From: Nonomuraea spiralis
GTDB taxonomy: Bacteria > Actinomycetota > Actinomycetes > Streptosporangiales > Streptosporangiaceae
Length of the DNA stretch: 64,000 nt
Reading direction: 5' to 3'
NCBI RefSeq assembly: GCF_014648435.1
Contig: NZ_BMRC01000001.1
Span: 196,481 to 260,480, forward strand
The position numbers and the translations under genes are program-made. The stretch's first letter is position 1. Every line of letters starts with the position of its first letter. The notes below the pieces were generated by a model. It did not search any database. It worked only from the letters and a program-made list of their open reading frames with translations, and was not told the origin of the DNA. Shown piece by piece: positions 34,110 through 42,405 of this stretch.

Positions 34110-35091
34110 GCGGGCCAGGCAGCTCGCGCGGCAGTGGGTGCTCGACGAGGGCGTCGCGCTGCCCGGATTCGGCGGGGCGTTCCTGACCGGGTCCGCGCTG
34201 TGGGCCGATCCGGCCACGGAGCTGACCCCCACCTCCGACGTGGACGTGATGGTGGTCGCCGACCCGCCGCCCAGGATCGGCAAGTTCCGCTACCAGGGCG
34301 TCCTGCTGGAGGTCTCCGGCGTCCCCGCCATCGGCTCCACCCACGAGGTGCTGAGCGACTACCACCTGGCCGGCAGCTTCCACCTGCCCTGCGTACTGGC
34401 CGACCCCACCGGGCGGCTGGGCGAGATCCAGCGCCTGGTGGCCCGCGACTTCGCCGAGCGGCCCTGGATCATGGCCCGCTGCACGCAGGCGATGGACCGC
34501 GTGCGCGGCTGGATCAACTCCATTGACGAGAACGCGCCCGTCCCCGAGCAGGTGGCCGCGTGGCTGTTCGGCACCGGCGTGACCACGCACGTCCTGCTGG
34601 TCGCCGGGCTGCGCAACCCGACCGTACGCCGCCGGTACGCCGCCGTGCGCGACCTGCTGGCCGGGCACGGCCGGCTCGACTGGCACGAGCACCTGCTCGA
34701 CCTGCTCGGCTGCGCGCGGATGACCGCCGAGCGGGTGGAGCGGCACCTGGCGGCGCTGGAGGAGGTCTTCGACGCGACGGCCGGGCTGAAGGCGCCCTCC
34801 TACCGTTTCGACTCCGACATCACGCCCGAGGCGCGGCCGGTCGCCATCGACGGCAGCCGCGAGCTCGTCGCCGCCGGGCTGCACCGGGAGGCGGTCTTCT
34901 GGCTGGTCGCCACGTACGCGCGCTGCCTGGACAAACGCGCCGTCGCCGGGGCCGCACCCGGTTACGAGGAGGGCTTCGAGGAGCTGCTGGCCGACCTCGG
35001 CGCGGCCACGTTCGCCGACCGGCGGCGCCGCGGCGACCACGTGCTGGCCGCGCTGCCCAGCCTGTGGCAGACGGCCATGGCGCTGTGCTGA
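34099..35091 (+). CDS. Nucleotidyltransferase-like protein
   Basis: A 330-residue soluble protein. The N-terminal region has the polymerase-beta-type nucleotidyltransferase signature: LTGSALW then TPTSDVDVMVV, where GS and DxD are the nucleotide and metal ligands. A third acidic strand is not obvious. The C-terminal two thirds are helical (HLLDLLGCARMTAERVERHL). Activity and substrate (aminoglycoside, tRNA or other) are unknown. It overlaps CopC by 11 bases with GGGAGGA before its ATG, so it is co-transcribed, though no functional link to copper is evident. Confidence 0.7.
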   Translation: MLVERARQLARQWVLDEGVALPGFGGAFLTGSALWADPATELTPTSDVDVMVVADPPPRIGKFRYQGVLLEVSGVPAIGSTHEVLSDYHLAGSFHLPCVLADPTGRLGEIQRLVARDFAERPWIMARCTQAMDRVRGWINSIDENAPVPEQVAAWLFGTGVTTHVLLVAGLRNPTVRRRYAAVRDLLAGHGRLDWHEHLLDLLGCARMTAERVERHLAALEEVFDATAGLKAPSYRFDSDITPEARPVAIDGSRELVAAGLHREAVFWLVATYARCLDKRAVAGAAPGYEEGFEELLADLGAATFADRRRRGDHVLAALPSLWQTAMALC

Positions 35092-35113
35092 CCGGCCCCG
35101 GCTCGGGTCCTGG

Positions 35114-37018
35114 TCAGGTCCGGCGCAGCGATCGGGTGAGACCGGTGGCGATGGTCGTGGCCAGCACCCAGCCGGCCACGATGAGCCCCCAGGCCAGCCA
35201 TTGCGCGCCGCCCTGCGGGTTGTAGGCCTTCTCCTGCCCGAAGTCGATGATCGGCAGCAGCAGGTCGAGGGTGTAGACCAGCGGGTGGAACGGCGGCGCC
35301 TCGCCCGGCTTCAGCGGCGGCGGCCGGTCGAGCCCGAACACGACCGTGCCTGCGGCCAGCAGCGCGAGCAGCCAGCCCGCGGCGCGCAGGGGGCGGAAGC
35401 CGTAGCCCACGGTGGTGTCCTGGAGGTGGCCCCAGAAGCGGGCGTACCAGGGGAGGCCGGCACGCCGCCGCCGCTGGCCGGCCAGCAGGGTCTCGCGGGC
35501 GTCGGCGTCGCCGCCGAGCCGCCGGTACATCGCGGCGAGCTGCTCGTACGCGCCCGGCAGGTAGCCGTCCGGGTCGGTACGCAGCCACCGCAACCGCCGC
35601 GCGGCCGGCAACATCGGGTCGAGCACCTCGTACGACAGCCCGTCCATGCGCATCGACCGCGGCCATCCGGCGGGGTCGTCACGCAGGACGCCGATGCGCG
35701 CGTAACGTAACTCCACCACGCCCTCGACCGGCGCGGCCGTGCGCAGCGCCAGCTCGGGGGCCGTCAGCCGCCAGCACTTCAGCGCCACCTCGCCGGGCGC
35801 CTCCAGGGTGGCGTCGTCGAAGCACAGGCGGCTGCCGACCTGGGCGCTGGTCAGCCTGATGCGGCCCCGGGCGGAGAAACCCTCGCACAGGTTGAGCACC
35901 TTGCCCACCGAAAGGCCGTTGGCCGACAGCGCCGGCCCGCCGGGGTTGACCATGGTCGCGCCCTCGAAGTGGGCCGGGCCGGTCACCGTGGCGTCGAGCA
36001 GGGTGACCTCGCCCTCGGTGCGCAGCCCCTGCCAGGCGAGCAGCGAGCCGTTCACGGTGACCCCGTCGGCGGCGAGCACCACGCCGCCGGGGGCGCTCAG
36101 CCGCGCGCCCTCCAGGCCGAGGGTGCCGCCGATGACCGCGCGGTTCAGGCGGACCTGGCCGTCGGCGCGGAGGTTGGCCAGGAAGAGCCCCGCCTCGGCG
36201 TTGAGCCCGGTGGCGCGCAGCGCGAGCCCGCCCGGCCGGCGGATGCGCGAGCCGCGCAGCGTGAGCGGCCCGGTCACCCGGGCGAACCGCACGCTCACCT
36301 CGCCGTCGGCCTCCATCTTCCGTGCGAACAGCCCGACCTGGACGATCACGTTGGACGCCTCCAGGGCCGTGCCGCCCGGCGTGTTCAGCCGGGCCCGGTC
36401 GAGTTCGACCGCCCCGCCGATCCGGGCCGAGGACAGGACGAGCGTGCCGTCGCAGGCGAAGCCGTCCTGGGCGCGCAGGTGGCCGGCCACGTCGAGGTGC
36501 TCGCCGTTGAAGGCTGTGCCGGACGGGTGGCTCAGGCGGGCGCCGTTGAGCACGAGGTTGCCGCTGATCCGGCCGCCGGGCAGCCGCACCTCGCCGGTGA
36601 CGCGGCTGCCCGCCAGGCGCAGGTTGCCCTCGACCTGGACGTTCGAGGCGATCAGGCCGGGCAGCAGCGAGCCGCTGAAGCTGAGGAAACGTGTACGGGC
36701 CTGGTAGAGGTCGGGGCTGTGGTCGAAGGCGCAGCCCTGGAAGGTGATCGGGAAGGCCAGCTCGGCGAACGCCAGGTGCAGCACGCCCGTGATCCGCGCC
36801 CCGGCCAGGGTGAGCCCAGGCTTGGCGGCGGGCTCGTCGAACCCGCCGAGCAGCAGCCCGGCCAGCACCTCGGCCCGGACCGTACGCTCGGGCCCCCAGG
36901 AGGCGGCGGTCGCGGGGTCGTCGGCGGCGGGGTCGCCCGCGCGCAGGTCGACCTCGCGGCCGTGCGCGAGCGCGGCGGCCACGGCCCGCTCGGCGTCGTT
37001 GAGATCGGCGATCGGCAC
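35114..37018 (-). CDS. Right-handed beta-helix repeat protein with C-terminal membrane helices
   Basis: A 634-residue protein. From about residue 60 to 450 it contains regular repeats of about 40 residues, each like V-x-L-x-x-A-x-(I/V)-x-G-x-L-x-L-x-G-A-R followed by PGG-x-A-L-x-A. They predict a beta-helix of stacked strands. Residues about 490-520 are a helical linker (GAYEQLAAMYRRLGGDADAR), and two hydrophobic helices follow near 550 (AAGWLLALLAAGTVVF) and 610 (GLIVAGWVLATTIATGL). Similar actinobacterial proteins carry only generic annotations. It is followed by a pentapeptide-repeat gene. The GTG start has a weak site. Likely a membrane-tethered scaffold. Confidence 0.72.
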   Translation of the reverse strand: MPIADLNDAERAVAAALAHGREVDLRAGDPAADDPATAASWGPERTVRAEVLAGLLLGGFDEPAAKPGLTLAGARITGVLHLAFAELAFPITFQGCAFDHSPDLYQARTRFLSFSGSLLPGLIASNVQVEGNLRLAGSRVTGEVRLPGGRISGNLVLNGARLSHPSGTAFNGEHLDVAGHLRAQDGFACDGTLVLSSARIGGAVELDRARLNTPGGTALEASNVIVQVGLFARKMEADGEVSVRFARVTGPLTLRGSRIRRPGGLALRATGLNAEAGLFLANLRADGQVRLNRAVIGGTLGLEGARLSAPGGVVLAADGVTVNGSLLAWQGLRTEGEVTLLDATVTGPAHFEGATMVNPGGPALSANGLSVGKVLNLCEGFSARGRIRLTSAQVGSRLCFDDATLEAPGEVALKCWRLTAPELALRTAAPVEGVVELRYARIGVLRDDPAGWPRSMRMDGLSYEVLDPMLPAARRLRWLRTDPDGYLPGAYEQLAAMYRRLGGDADARETLLAGQRRRRAGLPWYARFWGHLQDTTVGYGFRPLRAAGWLLALLAAGTVVFGLDRPPPLKPGEAPPFHPLVYTLDLLLPIIDFGQEKAYNPQGGAQWLAWGLIVAGWVLATTIATGLTRSLRRT

Positions 37019-37112
37019 CCCGCCATCATCCCGGACCGCGCCCCGGCACCGGACCCCCGGACCGGCAGCGGACCCCGGACCGGCAGCGGCTTCGGGCCGG
37101 AAGCGGGCCGGG

Positions 37113-37730
37113 TTACGAGCGGACCTCCAGGCCCAGCGTCTCGGCGAGGACCGTGGCCTGGAAGGGGTCGATGACCGCCTTCTTGAGCGTGACCGTCTGC
37201 GGGTCGAGCGTGCTCAGGTCGCTGCCGCGCAGGTCGCACCCGGTGAGGTCGGCGCCGTGCAACCAGGCCCCCGACAGGTCGGCCCGGCGCAGCTCGGCCC
37301 CTTCGAGCCGGGCCCCGGTCAGGTCGGCCTCGCGCAGGCGTACGCCCTGGAAGGCGCTGCCGCGCAGGTCGGCGCCGGGCAGCCCGGCGTAGGACCAGTC
37401 GCCGCCCTCGACCTTCAGCAGCCCGAAGGAGCAGCCGTCGAACATGCTGCCCGTCAGCTTGCATCCCCTGAACGTGGCGTCGAACAGCGAGCACCGGCTG
37501 AAGGTGCAGTTCAGGAACTGCGCGTCCTCGTGCGTGGACACGTTGAGCCGCACGTTCCTGAACGTGCACTCCTCGAACGACGATCCCTGGTCGACCAGCT
37601 CGGTCATGTCGACGCCCTGGAACAGGACCCGGTGAAAACGCTCACCCGCGATCTCCAGCCTGTCCCAGTCGTCGGCGTGGATCGTCGTCTCGATCGGGGG
37701 TGCGGGCACCCCGTGCTTGCGGTCTGCCAT
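37113..37730 (-). CDS. Pentapeptide-repeat protein
   Basis: A 205-residue protein whose residues about 30-185 are pentapeptide repeats of the A(D/N)Lxx form (ADLRGSAFQG, ADLTGARLEGAELRRADLSG), which fold into a four-sided beta-helix. Some members mimic DNA and protect gyrase (Qnr, McbG); others have no known role. It carries no signal or membrane segment. ATG 37730 lacks a ribosome site and is close behind the antiporter gene, so translation may be leaderless or coupled. Confidence 0.85.
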   Translation of the reverse strand: MADRKHGVPAPPIETTIHADDWDRLEIAGERFHRVLFQGVDMTELVDQGSSFEECTFRNVRLNVSTHEDAQFLNCTFSRCSLFDATFRGCKLTGSMFDGCSFGLLKVEGGDWSYAGLPGADLRGSAFQGVRLREADLTGARLEGAELRRADLSGAWLHGADLTGCDLRGSDLSTLDPQTVTLKKAVIDPFQATVLAETLGLEVRS

Positions 37731-37747
37731 ACGAACAAACTAGCGGA

Positions 37748-38908
37748 TCACGCCTTGTTCGCGATGGCCGTGATGAGCGGCTGGACGAGTTTGGCCGCCA
37801 GCGGCCCGAACGCCGCCAGGATCAGCACGTACGCGGCCGCCAGGGCCCCGAGGTCGGGATGGGCTCCCGCCCCCACCGCCAGGCCCGCGATGACGATGTT
37901 GAACTCACCGCGCGGGATCAGGGCGATGCCCGCCCGCGCCTGACCGGCCTTGCCGATGCCCGCCCGTCTGGCCGCGTACGCGCCCGTCAGGAGCTTGGTC
38001 ACCATGCTGACCAGGGCCAGCAGCGCGGCCAGCCCCGCCACGGGAAGGATCTTCGCCGGGTCGGTCTGGAACCCGAAGAACACGAAGAACACCGCCGCGA
38101 ACAGGTCGCGCAGCGGCGCGAGCAGCGCCTGCGCGTCGTGCGCGAGCTGCCCCGACAACGCGATCCCGACCAGGAACGCGCCGACCGCCGCCGACACCTG
38201 GAGCTGCTGCGCCAGCCCGGCCACCAGCAGCGCCAGCCCGACCACCTTCAGCAGCAGCACCTCGGAGTTGGGGCTCGACACGAACGCCTCGATGAAGCGC
38301 CCGAACCGCAGCGCCACGACCAGCACCACGCTGACCGTGCCGAGCGCGATCCCGACCGAGATCGCCCCGCTGACCAGGCTCAGGCCCGCCAGCAACGTCG
38401 TGAGGACCGGCAGGTAGACCGCCATCGTCAGGTCCTCGAACACCAGCAGGGACAACACCGTCGGTGTCTCCCTGTTACCGATCCACCCGAGGTCGGACAG
38501 CACCTTGGCGGTGATCCCGGAGGAGGTGGCGTACGTGACGCCCGCCATGGCGACGGCCGCGACCGGGCCCCAGCCCAGCAGCAGCGCGCAGATCGCCCCG
38601 GGGGCGGCGTTGAGCACGAGGTCGACGATGCCGGCCCGCGCGTTGCTCGTCAGGCTCGTGACCAGTTCGTCGGCGTTGTACTCCAGGCCGAGCGTCAGCA
38701 GCAACAGGACGACGCCCAGTTCGGCGCCGACCGAGATGAACTCCTCGCTGGTGGCCAGCGGCAGCACGCCGCCCGTCCCGAAGGCCAGACCGGCGATCAG
38801 ATAGAGGGGGATGGGTGAGATGCCGACGCGCAGCGCCAGCGCCCCCAAAACTCCCAGACCTAGAAGAACAGCACCGAATTCGAGAAAGATGACCGCGGTT
38901 TCGTGCAC
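37748..38908 (-). CDS. CPA2 cation/H+ antiporter (KhtU/KefB-like)
   Basis: A 386-residue membrane protein with 12-13 helices. CPA2 features are FGTGGVLPL, LLLTLGLEYNADELV, the unwound-helix region ATSSGITAKVLSDLGW, VFEDLTMAVYLPVL (conserved ED) and IALIPRGEFNIVIAG. It exchanges K+ (or Na+) for H+. It starts at GTG 38908, eight bases after the regulatory-subunit gene, giving the two-gene KhtTU order. There is no cytoplasmic TrkA-N domain, which fits with a separate regulator. Confidence 0.9.
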   Translation of the reverse strand: MHETAVIFLEFGAVLLGLGVLGALALRVGISPIPLYLIAGLAFGTGGVLPLATSEEFISVGAELGVVLLLLTLGLEYNADELVTSLTSNARAGIVDLVLNAAPGAICALLLGWGPVAAVAMAGVTYATSSGITAKVLSDLGWIGNRETPTVLSLLVFEDLTMAVYLPVLTTLLAGLSLVSGAISVGIALGTVSVVLVVALRFGRFIEAFVSSPNSEVLLLKVVGLALLVAGLAQQLQVSAAVGAFLVGIALSGQLAHDAQALLAPLRDLFAAVFFVFFGFQTDPAKILPVAGLAALLALVSMVTKLLTGAYAARRAGIGKAGQARAGIALIPRGEFNIVIAGLAVGAGAHPDLGALAAAYVLILAAFGPLAAKLVQPLITAIANKA

Positions 38909-38916
38909 CCGCGGTC

Positions 38917-39399
38917 CTACCCGTCAGCCAGGATGGCGGCGACGTCCGCGGTGCTGTCCGCACTTCCGACGACGACCACGACGTCCCCTTCGCCGAAGAC
39001 GAAGTCAGGGCCGGGGCTGGCGAACACCTGGCCGCCGCGTACGACGGCGACGATCGAGGCGCTGGTACGTGTCCTGACCCGGGCCTCGCCCATGGCGCGT
39101 CCGGCGTAGGGGGAGCCGGGCGGGATCGGGAGCTGGACGCTGACCAGGCCCTCGACCTGCTGGTGCAGCTGGTTGAGGCGCTGCACGATCCGGGGGGCGC
39201 CGAGGAGTTCGGCCAGGGCGTCGGCCTCCTCGTCGTTCAGCTTGACCGTCTGGCAGGCGCGGTCGGGGTCGTCCTTGTCGTAGATCACCAGGTCGCGGCG
39301 GCCGGTGCGGTGCGAGACGATGCCCACTCGCTGGCCGGCGCGGGTGGTGAAATCGTGCCGTAGCCCGATGCCCGGCAACGCTGTCTGCTCTACCTCCAC
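38917..39399 (-). CDS. Antiporter regulatory subunit, TrkA-C domain (KhtT-like)
   Basis: A 160-residue cytoplasmic protein. Residues 1-75 form an N-terminal domain (GLRHDFTTRAGQRVGIVSH), and residues 85-160 a TrkA-C/RCK-C domain (VSVQLPIPPGSPYAGRAMGE, IVAVVRGGQVFASPGPDFVF, GDVVVVVGSADSTADVAAIL). It senses ligands such as nucleotides to gate the partner antiporter encoded eight bases downstream. The start is GTG 39399. Confidence 0.9.
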   Translation of the reverse strand: MEVEQTALPGIGLRHDFTTRAGQRVGIVSHRTGRRDLVIYDKDDPDRACQTVKLNDEEADALAELLGAPRIVQRLNQLHQQVEGLVSVQLPIPPGSPYAGRAMGEARVRTRTSASIVAVVRGGQVFASPGPDFVFGEGDVVVVVGSADSTADVAAILADG

Positions 39400-39566
39400 C
39401 TATCCCACCCATCCAAAATCCGCATATTTCCGGACAACCCTACCAACGCTCGTCGGCTCTCCGGCCGCCTCGAAGGCCCCTCTTCCAGGCCCCGCGCGAA
39501 AAACTCACACCCCACCGCCCCGTGCCCGCCCCGAGCTCAGTGCGCCGCCGCCCCACGCCCACCCCA

Positions 39567-39656
39567 CGCACGCCCCGCCCCTCCCGCACCCCCCTCCGCA
39601 CCCCCTCCGAGGCATCCTCCACGGCGTGCGGGAGCGGAGGGGCGGGGTGGCGTGCG
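39567..39656. promoter_or_regulatory. Long imperfect hairpin upstream of the NarL-type regulator
   Basis: Arms at 39567-39589 and 39626-39656 pair over 23 bp in three blocks (8, 10 and 5 bp) with small bulges on the right side and a 36-nt loop. It lies in the 305-base divergent gap; the rest of that gap is C-rich and holds no gene. On the plus strand it would be in the regulator's leader, where it could act on transcription or translation. Confidence 0.5.
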
Positions 39657-39704
39657 GATGGGAGACTGCTGCTGACGTTGCCGCAGGAGAAGCGAGACGA
39701 AGCG

Positions 39705-40349
39705 ATGCCGACCACCCCCTCCGTCCGGCTGCTGCTCGTGGAGGACCACGCGATGGTGGCCGAGGCCATCGGCCTGGCGCTCGGTCAGGCGCCGGGCATC
39801 GAGGTCGTGGCCCAGGCGGGCACCCTCGCCGCCGCCCTCGCCGAGACCGCCCGCTGCCACCCCGACGTCGTGGTGCTCGACCGCCGTCTGCCCGACGGCG
39901 ACGGCATCGAGGCCATCGGCCGGTTCGCGGCCGCCGCGCCGCGGGCCCGTGTGCTGGTGCTGACCGGCGAGGCCACCGCCTCCGTCGCCGCCCGGGTGGT
40001 GGAGGCGGGCGGCGCGGGCCTGCTGGTGAAGTCGTCCAGGCTTCAGGAGCTGGAGTCGGCGGTGCGCGAGGTGGCCGCCGGCGGCGTGGTGTTCGCGCCC
40101 GGCCTGCTGCCCGGCGTGCTCGACCGGCTGACCGGACGCGTCCGCCACCCCGGCGCGGCGCTCACCGGACGCGAACGCCAGACGCTGCGGCTGCTGGCCG
40201 AAGGGGCGAGCACGGTCGAGATCGGCACCCGGCTCGGCGTGGCCCGCAACACCGCGCGCAACCACGTCCAGCACGTGCTGGAGAAGCTCGGAGCCCGTTC
40301 CAAGCTGGAGGCCGTGGCCGTCGCGCGCCGGGAAGGGCTGCTCGACTGA
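39705..40349 (+). CDS. NarL/FixJ-family response regulator
   Basis: A 214-residue two-component regulator. The receiver domain has all key residues: acidic pair in VEDHAM, phospho-Asp in VVLDRRLPDGDG, Thr in VLVLTGEAT, and Lys in GLLVKSS. The LuxR helix-turn-helix is LTGRERQTLRLLAEGAS with GVARNTARNHVQHVLEKLGA. The ATG at 39705 is preceded by AGGAGA somewhat far upstream (14 bases). The histidine kinase at 40949 is the obvious partner; a small ATPase gene lies between. Confidence 0.92.
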   Translation: MPTTPSVRLLLVEDHAMVAEAIGLALGQAPGIEVVAQAGTLAAALAETARCHPDVVVLDRRLPDGDGIEAIGRFAAAAPRARVLVLTGEATASVAARVVEAGGAGLLVKSSRLQELESAVREVAAGGVVFAPGLLPGVLDRLTGRVRHPGAALTGRERQTLRLLAEGASTVEIGTRLGVARNTARNHVQHVLEKLGARSKLEAVAVARREGLLD

Positions 40350-40443
40350 CGCATATGCACCAGACGGGTTCCCCCATCCGTACCGGGCGGGGTGGTTCCG
40401 CTGCGTCTCGTGATCGGGTCCGGCGCTGCCCGACAGTAGAGGG

Positions 40444-40908
40444 ATGGGCAGTTTCGCTGGGCCGTACCAGGTGGACACCCAGCTGCCGGAGGAGATGGGC
40501 AGCATCACCGCGGCCCGACAGACGGCGCGCGAGGCGCTGGACGGGTGCGGCTACCTCGGGCGTCACGACGACGTCGTGCTCGTGGTGTCCGAACTCATCA
40601 CCAACGCGCTCGTGCACGGCGACGGCCCGCCCGCCCTGCGTATCCGCTGCACCCCCTCCCACGTACGGATCGAGGTGCGCGACTCCGGCCCCGGCCTGCC
40701 CACCCCGCGCGAGCCGGGACCGGCCGACGGCTGGGGCCTGAACGTCATCGGGACGTTGTCCACCGGCTGGGGCGTCACCCGCGGCGCGGGGGACGGCGAG
40801 AGCGGCAAGGTGGTGTGGTGCGAACTGGCGGCGCAGGTCGTCCCACAGACCACCGCGCAGGCCACTCCGCAGGCCACCTCGCCGGCCCAGGAGCGTTCCA
40901 GGGCGTGA
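40444..40908 (+). CDS. RsbW-like ATP-binding protein (anti-sigma factor type HATPase)
   Basis: A 154-residue GHKL ATPase domain without a histidine-phosphotransfer domain. The N-box is VVSELITNALVHG, the G1 box VRDSGPGLP, and the G2 region ADGWGLNVIGTL. These proteins phosphorylate anti-anti-sigma factors or bind sigma factors. It sits between the response regulator and the sensor kinase, which suggests a link between two-component signalling and sigma control. The C-terminal 30 residues are a Gln/Thr/Pro tail. Confidence 0.88.
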   Translation: MGSFAGPYQVDTQLPEEMGSITAARQTAREALDGCGYLGRHDDVVLVVSELITNALVHGDGPPALRIRCTPSHVRIEVRDSGPGLPTPREPGPADGWGLNVIGTLSTGWGVTRGAGDGESGKVVWCELAAQVVPQTTAQATPQATSPAQERSRA

Positions 40909-40948
40909 CCGGGTTCCGGTCCTCCGCCGGGCCGTGCGAAGCTGCAGT

Positions 40949-42376
40949 ATGTCCGCCCACGACCGGCAGTCCGATGACATCCAGCTGCTCGTCCGAAGCG
41001 TCGTCGACTACTCGATCTGCCTCCTCGACCTCTCCGGCCATGTGACCAGCTGGAACGCGGGCGCCGAGCGCATCAAGGGCTACCGGGCGGAGGAGATCAT
41101 CGGCAGCCATTTCTCGGTGTTCTACCCGCCGGAGGACGTCGCGGCCGGCAAACCCGAACGGTTGCTGGACCGCGCGGCCACGGCCGGCCGGGTGGCCGAC
41201 GAGGGCTGGCGGCTGCGCAAGGACGGCACCCGGTTCTGGGCGAGGGTGGTCATCACCGCCCTCCACGACGAACGGGGCCGGCTGCGCGGGTTCGGCAAGG
41301 TCACCGGCGACCTGACCGAGCGCCGCCTGGCCGAGCAGGCGCTGCGCGACAGCGAGGAACGTTTCCGGCTGCTGGTCCAGAACGTCGTCGACTACGCCAT
41401 CTTCATGCTCGACGCCCAGGGCCGGATCGTGAGCTGGAACGCCGGCGCCGAACGTATCAAGGGCTACCGCGCCGAAGAGATCATCGGCGCCCACTTCTCG
41501 GTCTTCTACCCGCCCGAGGACGTCGCGGCCGGGAAGCCCGCCATGGAGCTGGAGGTCGCGGTCGCCGACGGCCGGTGGGAGGAGGAGGGCTGGCGGGTGC
41601 GCAAGGACGGCACCCGGTTCTGGGCCGGCGTGGTCATCACCGCCCTCCACGACGACCGCGGCGAGCTGCGCGGGTTCGGCAAGGTCACCCGCGACCTGAC
41701 CGAGCGCCGCAACGTGTCCCGCGCCCTCGACGAGCGCGGCATGCTGCTCAGCCACCTCGTACGCGCCCAGGAGCTCGAACGCCGCCGCATCGCCTACGAC
41801 GTGCACGACGACACGATCCAGTCCATGGTCGCCGTCGGCATGCGGCTGCGCGTGCTGGAGGGCGGCCTCGCCCCCGAACGGGCCGCCGAGCTGCGCGGCA
41901 TCGGCGAGGCCGTCGAGGCCGCCGTCGGACGGCTGCGCGACCTGACCTTCGAGCTGCGCCCGCCGGGCGTCGACCAGGAGGGGCTGGTCGAGGGCCTGGC
42001 CGGCTACCTGCGGCAGGTGACCGCCGACGCCGGGCCGGCGTTCGAGATCATCCACCGCCTCGACGCCGACCCGCCGCCCGAGGCGGCCATCACGATCTTC
42101 CGGATCTGCCAGGAGGCGATCACGAACGTGCGCAAGCACGCCCGCGCCACCTCGATCACCCTGTCCCTGGTCTCGCTGGACGGCGGCGTGCACGTACGGG
42201 TCGCCGACGACGGGACCGGGCCGCCGCCGCAGGGGGAGGGGCGGCTCCGGCACTTCGGGCTGATCGAGATGCGCGAGCGGGCCGAGCTGGCGGGCGGGTG
42301 GTGGAGCCTGGCCGCCCGGCCGGGCGGGGGCACCACGGTCGAGTTCTGGGTGCCCGCCGTCCCCGCACCGGCCTGA
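40949..42376 (+). CDS. Tandem-PAS sensor histidine kinase
   Basis: A 475-residue soluble kinase with no membrane helices. PAS domains occupy residues about 10-125 and 135-255, and their core SWNAGAERIKGYRAEEIIG is identical in both. A HisKA_3 dimerisation domain follows, with RRRIAYDVHDDTIQSM (phospho-His in VHDD). The HATPase_c domain has NVRKHARATS, VADDGTGPPP and GLIEMRERAELAGG. PAS domains may bind haem, flavin or another ligand; sequence alone does not tell. It is likely cognate to the regulator at 39705. ATG 40949 has only a weak ribosome site. Confidence 0.92.
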   Translation: MSAHDRQSDDIQLLVRSVVDYSICLLDLSGHVTSWNAGAERIKGYRAEEIIGSHFSVFYPPEDVAAGKPERLLDRAATAGRVADEGWRLRKDGTRFWARVVITALHDERGRLRGFGKVTGDLTERRLAEQALRDSEERFRLLVQNVVDYAIFMLDAQGRIVSWNAGAERIKGYRAEEIIGAHFSVFYPPEDVAAGKPAMELEVAVADGRWEEEGWRVRKDGTRFWAGVVITALHDDRGELRGFGKVTRDLTERRNVSRALDERGMLLSHLVRAQELERRRIAYDVHDDTIQSMVAVGMRLRVLEGGLAPERAAELRGIGEAVEAAVGRLRDLTFELRPPGVDQEGLVEGLAGYLRQVTADAGPAFEIIHRLDADPPPEAAITIFRICQEAITNVRKHARATSITLSLVSLDGGVHVRVADDGTGPPPQGEGRLRHFGLIEMRERAELAGGWWSLAARPGGGTTVEFWVPAVPAPA

Positions 42377-42380
42377 CCCG

Positions 42381-42405
42381 CCCCTGATCCACTTTGCTTC
42401 AGGGG
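42381..42405. terminator. Hairpin between convergent kinase and acetate kinase genes
   Basis: CCCCTGA and TCAGGGG pair around an 11-nt loop between the histidine kinase stop and the acetate kinase stop; the right arm overlaps the ackA TGA. Confidence 0.5.

Noticed and set aside
37732..37761. CGAACAA/TTGTTCG inverted repeat between the antiporter and pentapeptide genes
   Set aside because: The arms are 16 bases apart and include the antiporter stop. The stem is weak and may be chance, so it is not listed as a feature.
39522..39704. N-terminal extension of the NarL regulator
   Set aside because: The extension is Pro/Arg/Thr-rich translation of the hairpin region. The receiver domain begins right after the ATG at 39705.
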